Shown one piece after another: positions 1 through 8,806 of a DNA stretch of 64,000 nt. Both the position numbers and the translations under genes were made by a program. A model generated the notes under the pieces. That model had not been told where the DNA came from. It saw only the letters and a program-made list of their open reading frames with translations, and did not search any database. The DNA is from DASQZK01 sp963763215 (lineage in GTDB: Bacteria > Bacteroidota > Bacteroidia > Bacteroidales > GCA-2748055). The DNA is taken from positions 62,001-126,000 of the forward strand of contig CAVXNX010000005.1 of NCBI GenBank assembly GCA_963763215.1, given 5' to 3'. Position 1 is the stretch's first letter; each line of letters starts with the position of its first letter.

Positions 1-41
1 CATTTTTATCCGTTAATTTTTCGTTATTTTCACCCAAATGC

Positions 42-73
42 TTGCAATTATTAACCATAATGCTTTATTTTGC
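42..73 (+). promoter_or_regulatory. Candidate promoter for the aromatic operon
   Basis: A TTG at 42-44 is followed after 21 bases by TATTTTGC at 66-73, close to the Bacteroidetes pattern TTTG-N19-21-TAnnTTTG but one T short in the -7 box. The same TATTTTGC string recurs at 121-128. Either would start a transcript that includes the leader peptide at 209. No start site can be proven from sequence. Confidence 0.35.
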
Positions 74-171
74 TAAAAATAGTTAAGTCGATGTCCCGAA
101 GCCATACCTTTTATTATTTTTATTTTGCTTCACTCTGAAAAGAGATCGGGGACATCATATTATAAACTGAA

Positions 172-200
172 TCCCGGTCCGACGCCGGGAAATTTTTTTT
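172..200 (+). terminator. Terminator-like hairpin just upstream of the leader ORF
   Basis: TCCCGG (172-177) and CCGGGA (185-190) form a 6-bp stem with a 7-base loop, followed by AA and eight T. It ends only 8 bases before the leader peptide ATG. It may end an upstream transcript. It may also take part in the regulation, because the same two hexamers reappear at 319-324 and 276-281 and could swap partners with them. Confidence 0.5.
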
Positions 201-208
201 AATAGGAA

Positions 209-271
209 ATGAGCAAGACAGACAACAGCCGGACCTGGTATTATTACTTTTTCTTTTTTATCGGGAATTAA
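209..271 (+). CDS. Aromatic attenuator leader peptide (20 aa)
   Basis: This is a short ORF of 20 codons ending in TAA at 269-271. Codons 10-17 read W-Y-Y-Y-F-F-F-F, a run of all three aromatic amino acids that is very unlikely by chance. A weak AGGA lies just before the ATG. It precedes an operon for phenylalanine, tyrosine and chorismate synthesis and a perfect attenuator hairpin pair. By analogy with the enterobacterial pheA and trp leaders, slow translation at these codons when charged aromatic tRNAs are scarce should let transcription read into pheA. The reading frame and hairpins are seen directly; the mechanism is inferred. Confidence 0.88.
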   Translation: MSKTDNSRTWYYYFFFFIGN

Positions 272-275
272 CCCG

Positions 276-324
276 CCGGGAATCCTTTTGTTGTCAGCAG
301 AATATAAAATCTGAAAGGTCCCGG
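276..324 (+). promoter_or_regulatory. Antiterminator pairing of the aromatic attenuator
   Basis: CCGGGA at 276-281 is perfectly complementary to TCCCGG at 319-324, which is also the left arm of the terminator at 317-336, so the two structures exclude each other. The 276-281 arm starts 5 bases after the leader stop codon. A ribosome that reaches the stop would cover it and allow termination, whereas a ribosome stalled on the W/Y/F codons would leave it free to pair. The geometry matches a class of translation-coupled attenuators. Confidence 0.75.
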
Positions 325-342
325 TCAACCGGGGCCTTTTTT
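317..342 (+). terminator. Attenuator terminator of the aromatic operon
   Basis: GGTCCCGG (317-324), loop TCAA, CCGGGGCC (329-336), then six T (337-342). This is an 8-bp stem with one G-T pair and a typical intrinsic terminator layout. It lies between the leader peptide stop (271) and the pheA start (356), with no gene in between, which is the expected position for an attenuator. Confidence 0.88.
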
Positions 343-355
343 AGTATATGAACCT

Positions 356-1222
356 ATGGAAACTCAGGCAAAACAACATGTAACACGGATCGCTATCCAG
401 GGTGGATATGGCGCCTTTCATGAAATAGCGGCTCTTCATTATTTCGGGGATGAGAATGTCGATATCCTTCCCCGGAATACCTTTAAAGACCTGATGAAAT
501 CGCTGAAGAAGCACCAGGTGGATTACGGGATCATGGCCATCGAGAACAGTCTTGCCGGAAGCATCCTTCCCAATTACACCCTGATCAAGGATTCGAACAT
601 GAAGATCATTGGCGAGATTTACCTGAGGATCAGGCAGAACCTGGTGGCCCTTCCGGGTCAGAAGATTGACGGGATCCGGGAAGTGTATTCCCATCCCATG
701 GCCATTCTTCAGTGCCAGCAATTCTTTGAACAATATCCTTCAATACGGTTGATCGAAAGTCTCGACACGGCTCTTTCCGCCAGGGAGATCATGGAAAAGC
801 AACTGACGGGAATCGGGGCCATTGCCAGCGGGCTGGCCGCCCGGAAGTACAATCTCGAGATCCTGGCTTCCGGCATCGAGACCAACAAGATGAACTATAC
901 GCGTTTTCTTATTCTCAGGGAGAATCACGATGGTATGGCACCCAACCGCGAAAGCAGGAACAAGGCGTCCATCCACTTCGCCCTGGCTCACAAGACAGGA
1001 TCGCTTTCAAAGATCCTTTCGATTTTGTCGTATTATGATATCAACCTGACCAAGATCCAGTCGATGCCAATCATGGGCAAGGACTGGGAATACCAGTTTT
1101 ACGTCGACCTGATGTTTGACGATTACGACTGGTACAAGCGTTCGATTGAAGCCATCACCCCGTTTACCAGCGAACTGGGGATCCTGGGTGAGTACGAAAA
1201 AGGAAAATCAATCATGGAATAA
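356..1222 (+). CDS. pheA: Prephenate dehydratase with C-terminal ACT domain
   Basis: 288 aa. Converts prephenate to phenylpyruvate, the committed step to phenylalanine. The N-terminal two thirds form the periplasmic-binding-like catalytic fold, with the family stretch around residues 155-190 (GIGAIASGLAARKY, then NYTRFLIL containing the catalytic TRF motif). Residues about 200-280 are an ACT domain (GSLSKILSILSYYDINLTKIQSMP) that usually binds phenylalanine for feedback inhibition. No chorismate mutase domain is present here; that activity is fused to the next gene. The gene is intact and first in the operon, 14 bases after the attenuator T-run, so it is directly under attenuation control. 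The ATG at 356 is the only in-frame start that keeps the full domain. Confidence 0.95.
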   Translation: METQAKQHVTRIAIQGGYGAFHEIAALHYFGDENVDILPRNTFKDLMKSLKKHQVDYGIMAIENSLAGSILPNYTLIKDSNMKIIGEIYLRIRQNLVALPGQKIDGIREVYSHPMAILQCQQFFEQYPSIRLIESLDTALSAREIMEKQLTGIGAIASGLAARKYNLEILASGIETNKMNYTRFLILRENHDGMAPNRESRNKASIHFALAHKTGSLSKILSILSYYDINLTKIQSMPIMGKDWEYQFYVDLMFDDYDWYKRSIEAITPFTSELGILGEYEKGKSIME

Positions 1223-1236
1223 AAAAAAGGAAAGAT

Positions 1237-2353
1237 ATGGGAATCAATTTAGATCTGGCGCCTTTGAACCTAGTGTGGTGAATGTTTGAAAAGGCCCGTG
1301 ATTATCGCCGGTCCCTGCAGCGCTGAAACAGAAGAGCAGGTTTTGACCACGGCCAGGGAGCTGGCAGAACAGGGAATTAAAATTTTCAGGGCCGGGATCT
1401 GGAAACCGCGGACAAGGCCCAATGCCTTCGAGGGTGTGGGAAGTGAAGGTTTGAAATGGCTCAGGCGGGTGAAGGAAGAGACCGGCATGCTGACCACGAC
1501 CGAAGTGGCCAACGTCAAGCATGTTTATGAAGCCCTGAAAAACGGGATCGATATCCTGTGGATCGGGGCGAGAACCACCGCCAACCCCTTTGCCGTCCAG
1601 GATATCGCCGATGCCCTGAAGGGCGTGGATATCCCTGTGCTGGTCAAAAACCCGGTGAACCCGGATGTGGAATTATGGATCGGGGCACTGGAACGGATCA
1701 ACAATGCAGGGATCCGTCAGATCATGGCCGTCCACAGAGGATTCTCCGTATATGACAAGAACTTGTTCCGGAATGATCCCCAATGGCAGATCCCCATTGA
1801 GCTGCGACGGCGGATCCCCGAACTGCCCATCATCACCGATCCGAGTCACATCTGCGGGAACAGGCATCTTCTCTATGATGTCTCGCAGAAAGCCATGGAC
1901 CTGAACTTCGACGGTCTCATCATCGAATCGCACATGAATCCCGATAAAGCCCTGAGTGATGCCAAACAACAGATCACGCCGGCGGCCCTGGGAGAACTGA
2001 TTGCCAGGCTGGTGCTCCGGGAACCCGACGCCGATTTCCAGGCAGCCATGAACCTTGCCGAATTAAGGGAACAGATCGATAAGCTCGACGATAAACTGTT
2101 AAATTTGTTTGAGAAAAGGATGAAGGTCTCCGAAGAGATCGGACGTCAAAAGAAAGTCAACAACCTGACGATCCTTCAGACCAAACGGTGGGACGATATC
2201 CTGAACAAAAGGCTCAGCCTGGGAAGCCGGAAAGGACTGAGCGAGGAGTTCATCATGAAGATTTTCCGGGCCATCCACCAGGAGTCGATCAATCACCAGA
2301 CCGTTGTTATGAACCAACATGAAAAAACTGTCGATGCCGACCGTAAAGCTTAA
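1237..2353 (+). CDS. aroF: DAHP synthase / chorismate mutase fusion (N-terminal frameshift)
   Basis: Bifunctional enzyme. Residues about 1-250 are a KDO8P-synthase-like DAHP synthase (IAGPCSAETEEQ; KPRTRPNAFEG; DPSHICGNR) that joins PEP and erythrose-4-phosphate. Residues about 265-350 are an AroQ-type chorismate mutase (LREQIDKLDDKLLNLFEKRM). The likely ATG at 1237 reads MGINLDLAPLNL and then meets a TGA. The rest continues in another frame from about 1271, so one indel separates the true N-terminus from the catalytic part. A TTG at 1286 could serve as an alternative start, but family members have the extra N-terminal residues. The end overlaps aroB by 35 bases, suggesting translational coupling. 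Confidence 0.9.
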
Positions 2354-3365
2354 AACAGGGGCAGGTGTCTCTGCCATTTCCATTCCCGGGAAACTCGAAG
2401 AACTCTCCACCCTCTGCGATCCTGCCGGGACCGTTCTCCTGGTCGATGATAATGTTGCCCGGATCCACGCCGGCAAACTCACCGGATTCCAGATCATCCA
2501 AACCGGATCCGGCGAGGAAAGTAAAACCCTCGAGAACGCTTCGCGGATCTATGGCGAGATGATCCGAAAGGAAGTGGACCGGTCCTGGACCATCGTCGGT
2601 GTGGGAGGCGGGATCACCACTGACCTGGCGGGCTATATTGCTTCCACATTTCTGCGGGGACTGCGGTTCGGCTTTGTCTCAACCACTTTACTCGGACAGG
2701 TCGATGCCGCTGTCGGCGGCAAAAACGGGCTGAATTACCACGGGTACAAGAATATGATCGGCATCATCCGGCAGCCGGAGTTCGTCCTTTGCGACACCAG
2801 CCTGCTTGGGACCCTTCCCCGGAAGGAATTCACGGGTGGTTTCGCAGAGATCATCAAATATGCCGCCATCCGCAGAGCAGAACTCTATCCCGTATCTCCA
2901 GGAGCATATCGCCGAGGCCCTGGCCTCCGACATGGATGTCCTGGGTAAACTGATCTATGAATCGGTGGTCACCAAAATCCGGATCGTGGAATCGGATGAA
3001 ACCGAAAAGGGTGACCGCAAGCTCCTGAATTTCGGACACACCTTCGGCCACGCCCTGGAGAAACTCTACCATATCAGTCACGGAGAGGCAGTGGCGATTG
3101 GCATGATGATGGCCGGCAGGTTATCTGTAAACCTGGGAATGATCGCTGAAGAGAAAGTCGCCGGGCTCGGCAGGCTCATCGAAGCCGCCGGCCTGCCTGT
3201 TTCCATGGATGTCGATCCCGTCGGCCATGGCAGAAGTCATGCGCCGCGACAAAAAAAGAAAGCGGATCTGAAATTCAGTTCATCCTGCTCGAAGATATCG
3301 GAAGGGCTGTTGTACGGACCATGCCGGTGGAAGACTTAAATACTGTACTGAATGATCTGCGTTAG
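2319..3365 (+). CDS. aroB: 3-dehydroquinate synthase (several frameshifts)
   Basis: Cyclises DAHP to 3-dehydroquinate using NAD and a divalent metal. The first frame shows the NAD-binding GVGGGITTDLAGYIAS and the family signature STTLLGQVDAAVGGKNGLNY. Near 2890 the frame changes, and the protein continues with PYLQEHIAEAL, the metal-ligand region LNFGHTFGHALE and the HGEAVAIGM helix. Further frame changes near 3220-3230 and near 3268 are needed to reach the normal C-terminus, which ends DLNTVLNDLR at TAG 3363-3365. The intact product would be about 350 aa, normal for AroB. Its last codons overlap the aroD start at 3352. Breaks are probably sequencing errors. Confidence 0.9.
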
Positions 3366-3989
3366 CATCGGACATACAGGCTTCCAGGCGGCGCTCTCCC
3401 TGGCCCGCCGTTCGGAGATGATCGAGATCAGGCAGGATCTTGCCGGGTTCACGCTGGAGGAACTGTCTGCCCTGATCGCTGCGGCACGCCGGAGCATCTT
3501 CACCTGCCGGCCGGGTGGCTTTACCGATGAGCAGCGGCTTGAATTGTTCTCTTTCGCCCTGGAGGAAGGAGCCTCGTATGCCGATGTGGAAATGGAGAGT
3601 GACCCGGCGTTCACGCCGGAAATCAGAAGGATGGCCAGTCGTTTCAACCGCGATCTCATCATCTCTTACCATAATTTTGAGCTGACCCCGGGCCAGGCTG
3701 AACTCGGAGATATCCTGAAAGGATGTTATTCATCCGGTGCCGATGTCGCCAAAATCGCCACCATGGTGAAGACGGATGACGATATTGCATTGCTGCTGGG
3801 CTTTACCGGAAGAAGGGACGAAAGGTGATCCTCGGGATGGGCGAAAAGGGCATGATCACCCGGGTGGCTTCTGTTCCCCTGGGGGCGGAATTTACCTTTG
3901 CCGCCGCCAGTGAAGCGGATGTCACCGCACCCGGACAGCTCACGGCAGATGAACTGCAGGATATTTATAAAATATTGAAAATAAATTAA
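3352..3989 (+). CDS. aroD: Type I 3-dehydroquinate dehydratase (one frameshift)
   Basis: Dehydrates 3-dehydroquinate to 3-dehydroshikimate by a Schiff-base mechanism. Visible family residues are EMIEIRQDL near residue 25, DVEMES (about residue 80), ISYHNFE with the catalytic His (about residue 105) and the DVAKIATMVKT strand carrying the Schiff-base Lys (about residue 135). The frame breaks near 3800. In another frame the expected C-terminus follows (LYRKKGRKVILGMGEKGMIT, then SVPLGAEFTFAAASEADVTAPGQ in part) and stops at 3987-3989. The full product is about 212 aa, as usual for type I enzymes. Overlaps aroB by 14 bases and ends 2 bases before aroC. Confidence 0.9.
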
Positions 3990-3991
3990 TT

Positions 3992-5000
3992 ATGAATTCA
4001 TTCGGACGGATATTCCGTGTTTCCATTTATGGCGAGTCGCATGGCAACTCGGTGGGGATCGTCATCGACGGGTGCCCGGCAGGGATACCCCTGGAAGGCC
4101 AGGATTTTGAGCACGACCTGGAACGGCGAAGAAGCGGGGCCAAAGGTACTACCCCCCGGAAGGAATTTGACATTCCCCATTTCATGAGCGGCGTGTTCAA
4201 CGGACAGGACCACCGGCGCTCCGGTCAATATACAGTTTGAGAATTCCAACACGCGGTCCAGTGATTACAGCCGGTTCAGGGAAGTGCCCCGTCCGGGACA
4301 TGCCGATTTCGTGGCATCCCGGAAATTCGGAGGTTTCGAGGATTACCGCGGCGGCGGGCATTTTTCCGGGAGGCTCACGCTCGGACTGGTGGCCGCAGGG
4401 GTGATCGCGAAAAAGATCATCGGCCCCATGAAGGTTGAAGCCAGGCTGACCGAGGCCGGAGGAATGTCCGACATCGAGAAGGCCGTCGAAAAAGCCATTG
4501 CCGAAAATGATTCCATCGGCGGAATCGTGGAATGCAGGGTAAGCGGATGTGCCCGTGGGTCTCGGCGAACCTTTTTTCGATTCCGTGGAATCGCTGCTTG
4601 GCCCATATCGCTTTTGCCATACCGGCCATCAAAGGCATTGAATTCGGATCCGGGTTTCAAGGCCGCGGTAATGCGCGGACAGGAACACAATGACAATATC
4701 ATTTCCGCCGACGGAACAACCGGGACAAACTATGCCGGCGGGATAAACGGCGGGATCACCAACGGCAACGACATCGTGTTCAGGGTGGCGGTCAAACCGG
4801 CCAGCAGCACTTCCCAACCACAGGAGACCCTGAATGTCAAAACCGGAAAAATTGAAGAACTGATCGTCGAAGGACGTCACGACAAATGCATTGCCCTTCG
4901 CGTGCCCCCGGTCCTTGAAGGTGCCACGGCCATCGTGCTGGCCGACCTGATGATGCTCGAAGGACGGATAAACCGGATTTTTAAACAGGAAAACTTTTAA
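3992..5000 (+). CDS. aroC: Chorismate synthase (several frameshifts)
   Basis: Makes chorismate from EPSP using reduced FMN. The start reads NSFGRIFRVSIYGESHG, the conserved N-terminus. ERRRSGAKGTTPRKE and the later stretches RPGHADF, FGGFEDYRGGGHFSGR and RGQEHND are family hallmarks. The reading frame changes near 4206, near 4546, near 4598 and again near 4655, each time resuming a recognisable chorismate synthase segment (for example VGLGEPFFDSVES and HIAFAIPAIKGIEFGSGF). The intact protein would be about 335-340 aa, slightly short of typical 350-360. Since loss of aroC would block all aromatic synthesis, assembly error is the likely cause of the breaks. Confidence 0.9.
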
Positions 5001-5003
5001 ACC

Positions 5004-5799
5004 ATGAGAATTGCCGTTGTCGGAGCCGGAAATATGGGCTCCTGGTTCGTTGAATCCCTCTGTCTCGACTTATGAGGTCGGTGTTTATGATGCAGACAGG
5101 AAAAAGCTCAAGTATTTTTTCAATTCCAGGAAGTTTCTCTATTATGAGGAGTTGTTCGAGTTCCAGCCCGATATGCTGATCAATGCCGTCAGTCTTGAAA
5201 ATACGGTTAAGGTTTTCGAGGAACTCGTGCCCTATCTGCCTGAAAACTGCATCCTGGCCGATATCACCTCGGTGAAGAACGGGCTGGCCAAATTTTATCA
5301 GAAAGCGGGACGGCGATTTGTCTCCACCCATCCGATGTTCGGGCCGACCTTTGCCAACGTGAAAAACCTGGCCGATGAGAATGCCATCATCATCAAGGAG
5401 TCGGACGAAGAAGGGAAGGAATTTTTCCGGTCCTTTTACGAAGCCCATAAACTGAGGATCCACGATTATTCCTTCGAGGAGCATGACCGGACCATCGCCT
5501 ATTCCCTATCCATTCCGTTCTCCTCCACCCTGGTCTTTGCCTCATGCATGAAAACCCAGGAGGCCCCCGGGACCACGTTTAAAAAACATCTGGAAATTGC
5601 CAGGGGCCTTCTTTCGGAAGATGATTTTCTTCTGTCGGAAATCCTCCTCAGCCCTTACAGTCTCGAACAGGTTGAGAAAACCCATGAAAGCCTCAGCAGG
5701 CTGATCGGCATGATCCGGGAACGCGATACACGCGGCCTGCGCGGCTATTTTTCAGAGCTCCGCAAAAACCTTGGAATGGGAGAGGATATTAAAGGATAA
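5004..5799 (+). CDS. tyrA: Prephenate dehydrogenase (N-terminal frameshift)
   Basis: Oxidatively decarboxylates prephenate to 4-hydroxyphenylpyruvate for tyrosine. The ATG at 5004, three bases after aroC, opens with MRIAVVGAGNMGSW, a Rossmann NAD-binding glycine loop, but runs into a stop near 5074. The remainder is in the next frame from about 5075 (YEVGVYDADRKK). Further on are DITSVKNGL, STHPMFGP with the substrate-binding His, and a helical C-terminal dimerisation region. Total length about 264 aa. No ACT domain is present, so feedback control by tyrosine would depend on the operon attenuator. Last gene of the aromatic operon. Confidence 0.88.
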
Positions 5800-5848
5800 C
5801 CTTCCTCTGTTTCCGATGCTTTAATGTTACCGGATATGAAATTCCAGG

Positions 5849-6196
5849 ATGCATAGAGTCCCCGACGGACCAGCGGTCGAACTGGTATCGGCCGGCACCC
5901 TCTTCCGGGATGCCGCCGATGCGCTGCAACTCATGGCAGAAAACCGATGGCGGGAGACAAATACCCATATCATCTGGGAATGTCACCTGGCACCCGAATT
6001 TTCCGACCTGAGCATAAAAATAGCTGGTGAAATTCTTCAAAAATTTTCGACCTACCAAATGAACAGGGTAATCATTGGCGATTTCTCCGTTCACCGGAGC
6101 CCGGACCTGAAGGATTTCATCAGGGAATCAAACAGGAGAGGGCAGATCTCTTTTTTTCCAACTCTTCAAGCTGCACTTCAGATACGAAATGACTGA
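5849..6196 (+). CDS. DUF4180 family protein
   Basis: 115 aa, soluble, function unknown. The core AGEILQKFSTYQMNRVIIGDFS followed by LKDFIRESNRRGQ matches the DUF4180 family, as far as can be judged by eye. A second ATG at 5836, out of frame by one base, would add the MKFQ-type N-terminus seen in relatives, so the true start may be 5836 with an indel near 5848. It lies 49 bases after tyrA on the same strand and could be co-transcribed, but nothing links it to aromatic metabolism. Confidence 0.65.
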   Translation: MHRVPDGPAVELVSAGTLFRDAADALQLMAENRWRETNTHIIWECHLAPEFSDLSIKIAGEILQKFSTYQMNRVIIGDFSVHRSPDLKDFIRESNRRGQISFFPTLQAALQIRND

Positions 6197-6201
6197 CCCT
6201 A

Positions 6202-6522
6202 TTATAACAGGAGGATCAGAAGAATGATCACCAAAAGTGCACCGCCTGAAATGTAAAGACCATAAGCATTTTCATGCATCTTCATTTCTTTGCGGATATA
6301 GTTCAGTTCGGATTTAAGATCCTTTTTATCACTATTTGAAAGGGTTGATAACGGGATATCCCGGATCTCGGTTACCCTGTTCTCAAGGACCTTCATCCTC
6401 TGCAGGTGTTCAGACTTGGTCATCTCTTTCACCTGGTCCTTACTGAGCTTATTCACCGGTCCGTTTGCCATAGCTGTCAAACCGAAAAGAAATAATGCTG
6501 AAAGAAATACTAACCGTTTCAT
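6202..6522 (-). CDS. Small secreted or membrane-anchored protein, unknown function
   Basis: 106 aa. Residues 1-20 form a signal peptide (KRLVFLSALFLFGLTAMA). The middle is a charged, probably coiled-coil helix (residues about 25-85), and the last 18 residues are a hydrophobic segment (GGALLVIILLILLL) ending the protein. This gives a periplasmic helix tethered by a C-terminal membrane helix. Proteins of this build are frequent in Bacteroidetes, but I do not recognise a family. Convergent with the DUF4180 gene, 5 bases apart. Confidence 0.65.
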   Translation of the reverse strand: MKRLVFLSALFLFGLTAMANGPVNKLSKDQVKEMTKSEHLQRMKVLENRVTEIRDIPLSTLSNSDKKDLKSELNYIRKEMKMHENAYGLYISGGALLVIILLILLL

Positions 6523-6815
6523 AAGGCGTATGATTTAAGTTAAATGGTTAAGGTACAAACCATCATTGTGCCATTTTTTAGAAGAAGAGATATCGAATCC
6601 ATAATTCCTGAGTGTTCATGGTATGTCCGGAACTTTCCACTTCAGCCTTCCGGAAAAATGAAAAGCCCGTTGGAATAAACATCCTGTGGTGGAATTTCCC
6701 CGTTTATGGCGGAAAACGATCCGTAAAGAACGGGATCTCCCAGCTCTGGAATTTTGAAAAGGCCACACGGATCAAGGGGATGCCGTGTTGTTCAGGTTTT
6801 TTCATAAAAAAGATC

Positions 6816-6823
6816 TATTTTTG
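6816..6823 (+). promoter_or_regulatory. -7 box upstream of def; otherwise empty intergenic region 6523-6882
   Basis: TATTTTTG at 6816-6823 matches the Bacteroidetes TAnnTTTG consensus exactly and lies 60 bases before the def ATG. No good -33 TTG is at the usual spacing. The rest of 6523-6882 holds the divergent 5' region of the 6202-6522 gene, and I see no convincing ORF, repeat or RNA there. Confidence 0.45.
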
Positions 6824-6882
6824 CAGTTTTGAAATCTCTGTGATTCAGATAAGATTAGTTCAGATCAAATACATTGAATACG

Positions 6883-7461
6883 ATGGTATTACCAGTTGTT
6901 TCCATTGGCAATAACGTGTTGAGAACCCGGTGCAGGGTCGTGGATCCTGCTCATCCCGGTTTACAGGAGTTGATTGTCAACCTTTGGGATACGCTTTATG
7001 CCGCCGATGGTGCCGGGCTCGCCGCTCCGCAGGTCGGTGAAGCCCTGCGTTTGTTCATCATCGACAGCAAGACCGCATTCGAATACCTGGAAGAAGACGA
7101 AAGGGAGTGGTTCATCGGCGATGAAGGAATTGCTGAAACCTTCATTAATCCCCTCATCACCGAACGCTCTGAGGAAACCTGGACCGACACCGAAGGATGC
7201 CTGAGCATTCCGGGAATCTGGGATGAGGTGGAACGGCCCCTGACGATAAAGATCCAATATGATGACAAGGATTTCAACCGTCATGTAAGGGAGTTCAGCG
7301 GGAAAACCGCCCGCATCATCCAGCATGAGTACGACCATCTGGAAGGCAAGCTGTTTCCCGATTACCTTTCACCCCTGAAGAAGCGCATGATCAACGGGCG
7401 GATGAAGAAGATTTCGGAAGGAAAGGTCAAGACCAAATACCGGATGAAATTTGCCGTATAA
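6883..7461 (+). CDS. def: Peptide deformylase
   Basis: 192 aa from ATG 6883. Removes the formyl group from the N-terminal methionine of new proteins. All three motifs are present: GAGLAAPQVG (about residue 44), EGCLS with the metal-binding Cys (about residue 105) and HEYDH with two His ligands and the catalytic Glu (about residue 147). A TTG nine bases upstream is also in frame, but the ATG gives the usual N-terminus. Intact. The following small ORF overlaps its 3' end by 11 bases. Confidence 0.95.
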   Translation: MVLPVVSIGNNVLRTRCRVVDPAHPGLQELIVNLWDTLYAADGAGLAAPQVGEALRLFIIDSKTAFEYLEEDEREWFIGDEGIAETFINPLITERSEETWTDTEGCLSIPGIWDEVERPLTIKIQYDDKDFNRHVREFSGKTARIIQHEYDHLEGKLFPDYLSPLKKRMINGRMKKISEGKVKTKYRMKFAV

Positions 7462-7669
7462 GAGGTCCGTTTTCACGCTGATCTTTTCCGTTCTGATCGG
7501 TGAATGGATTTCCCCACGCTTTGGCATGGAACGTAATGCAGCCATGCTGGGCATTTACGGTATCGTGACCCTTGTCAGCCTGGTTCTGTCCATCCTGTAT
7601 TTCCGAAAGGTGAAAATTTCGTCAGATGATCCGGTCAGCCGGGAGCCCACGGAGATTAACGGGATTTAA
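7451..7669 (+). CDS. Small membrane protein, hypothetical
   Basis: 72 aa if the TTG at 7451 is used. There are two hydrophobic segments, residues about 6-20 and 30-50 (AMLGIYGIVTLVSLVLSILYF), then a charged tail, so it is a probable double-spanning inner membrane protein. Overlaps the end of def, which would allow coupling. It converges with the next gene with a 14-base overlap. No family recognised; the only in-frame ATGs are internal and would remove the first hydrophobic segment, so the start is uncertain. Confidence 0.4.
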   Translation: MPYKRSVFTLIFSVLIGEWISPRFGMERNAAMLGIYGIVTLVSLVLSILYFRKVKISSDDPVSREPTEINGI

Positions 7670-8537
7670 CCGTGAAAAAGTCATCTGGGGTCAGTCCGCA
7701 TTCTTCGATCATATCCATGCAATATTCCAGGAAGCCAAGGTTTTTGTCCGTGTTGTTTGTGCCCATGGTGAACTTGACACCTGCAGCCCTGGCCCGTTTG
7801 ATGAAGGTAGCTGAAGGAATTTTGTACCTGGCACCGATTTCAATGGCGATATGGTTTTTCACAGCTGCGGAGATGACCCGGTCCATCCGTTCGGGTGTCC
7901 AGAGTTCATCATACCTGTCCTGGATGCTTTCCGGAATATAGGTGGCGTTGACATAGATATTGACCGGCTCGTTCTCCATGATCCCGGTAATCCGGTTAAC
8001 GAGCATATCCATAAAAGCCTGCTCGTCTTCAACCCAAACTTCATTTTTCATCCACAGCCGCGTTCGGCGGCCTTTGTCGTCGGTGAAGGTCATCGCATCG
8101 GTAAAGGCATAGTCAAAGCGGGCCACCGAATCGGCGGAGAATAGTCTGATCCATTCCCTGCCTTCAGCCTGGAGACCCCTGGCAAACGGGTAACCGTCGA
8201 GTGAATGGTAATAGACCATCAGGGCTGAATCTCCCGTGATGGGAAAGCCCAGGCCGCAATTGGCGGCAATACCGTAAGAAATGCCCGTCAGGCGGGAGTA
8301 GTTCGCCACTTCGCCGAGGGTGAGTCCGCCCTTCAGGTGGGCATGGAGATCCGTCATTGGGTAGCCGGCTTTTTTGAATGAATCGATCCGGTGGATCAGT
8401 GCCAGGGTATCGGGAGAAGAGGACCGGACGTCAGTTCCTGATTTTTTATTCTGTTCCCCTGTGCACGAGATCATGGGAAAGATTATGGCTGCGGCAAGCA
8501 GAATGAACAGGACAGAGCGTGTGGTGGAAGTATTCAT
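7656..8537 (-). CDS. PHP-like metal-dependent hydrolase, lipoprotein
   Basis: 293 aa. The N-terminus is an SpII signal (hydrophobic segment ending FPMISC, residues about 8-25), placing it as a lipoprotein in the periplasm or outer membrane. Right after a short linker comes DLHAHLKGGLTLGEV, which resembles the first metal-binding HxH motif of PHP or amidohydrolase folds. Near the C-terminus are IAIEIGARYKIPS and KFTMGTNNTDKN, strand-loop motifs in the positions where PHP proteins place later metal ligands. The substrate is unknown. Intact and monocistronic by its layout. Confidence 0.65.
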   Translation of the reverse strand: MNTSTTRSVLFILLAAAIIFPMISCTGEQNKKSGTDVRSSSPDTLALIHRIDSFKKAGYPMTDLHAHLKGGLTLGEVANYSRLTGISYGIAANCGLGFPITGDSALMVYYHSLDGYPFARGLQAEGREWIRLFSADSVARFDYAFTDAMTFTDDKGRRTRLWMKNEVWVEDEQAFMDMLVNRITGIMENEPVNIYVNATYIPESIQDRYDELWTPERMDRVISAAVKNHIAIEIGARYKIPSATFIKRARAAGVKFTMGTNNTDKNLGFLEYCMDMIEECGLTPDDFFTVKSR

Positions 8538-8806
8538 ATCGGCTCGGATTTAAGTTAGAGTTGAAGATAAAGATAAAAAAAGCTGCGAGAAAATAGACGG
8601 TAAAAAGAGGGCGGCCTGAAAGATTTCGTAGATTTCCGGAGAGAACCGGCAGGGATTTTTGTTTTCCCGGATGTTCCCCGGCGATTCCTCCCTGATTTTG
8701 AGAAAGGGAGGATGAAAACAATAATTTTAGATATCTCGCTGCAATGAGAACAATTTTTACCGAAACAACATCGTTAAAAAAAGCAGATTAACCAAAAACC
8801 AGGAAT

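Noticed and set aside
1..340. A T-box or other amino-acid riboswitch before pheA
   Set aside because: No T-box sequence or specifier loop is visible, and the leader peptide with paired hairpins explains the region better.
6612..6914. A 100-codon open frame on the plus strand before def
   Set aside because: No motif, odd composition, overlaps the def promoter box and the start of def in another frame; no sign of conservation by eye.
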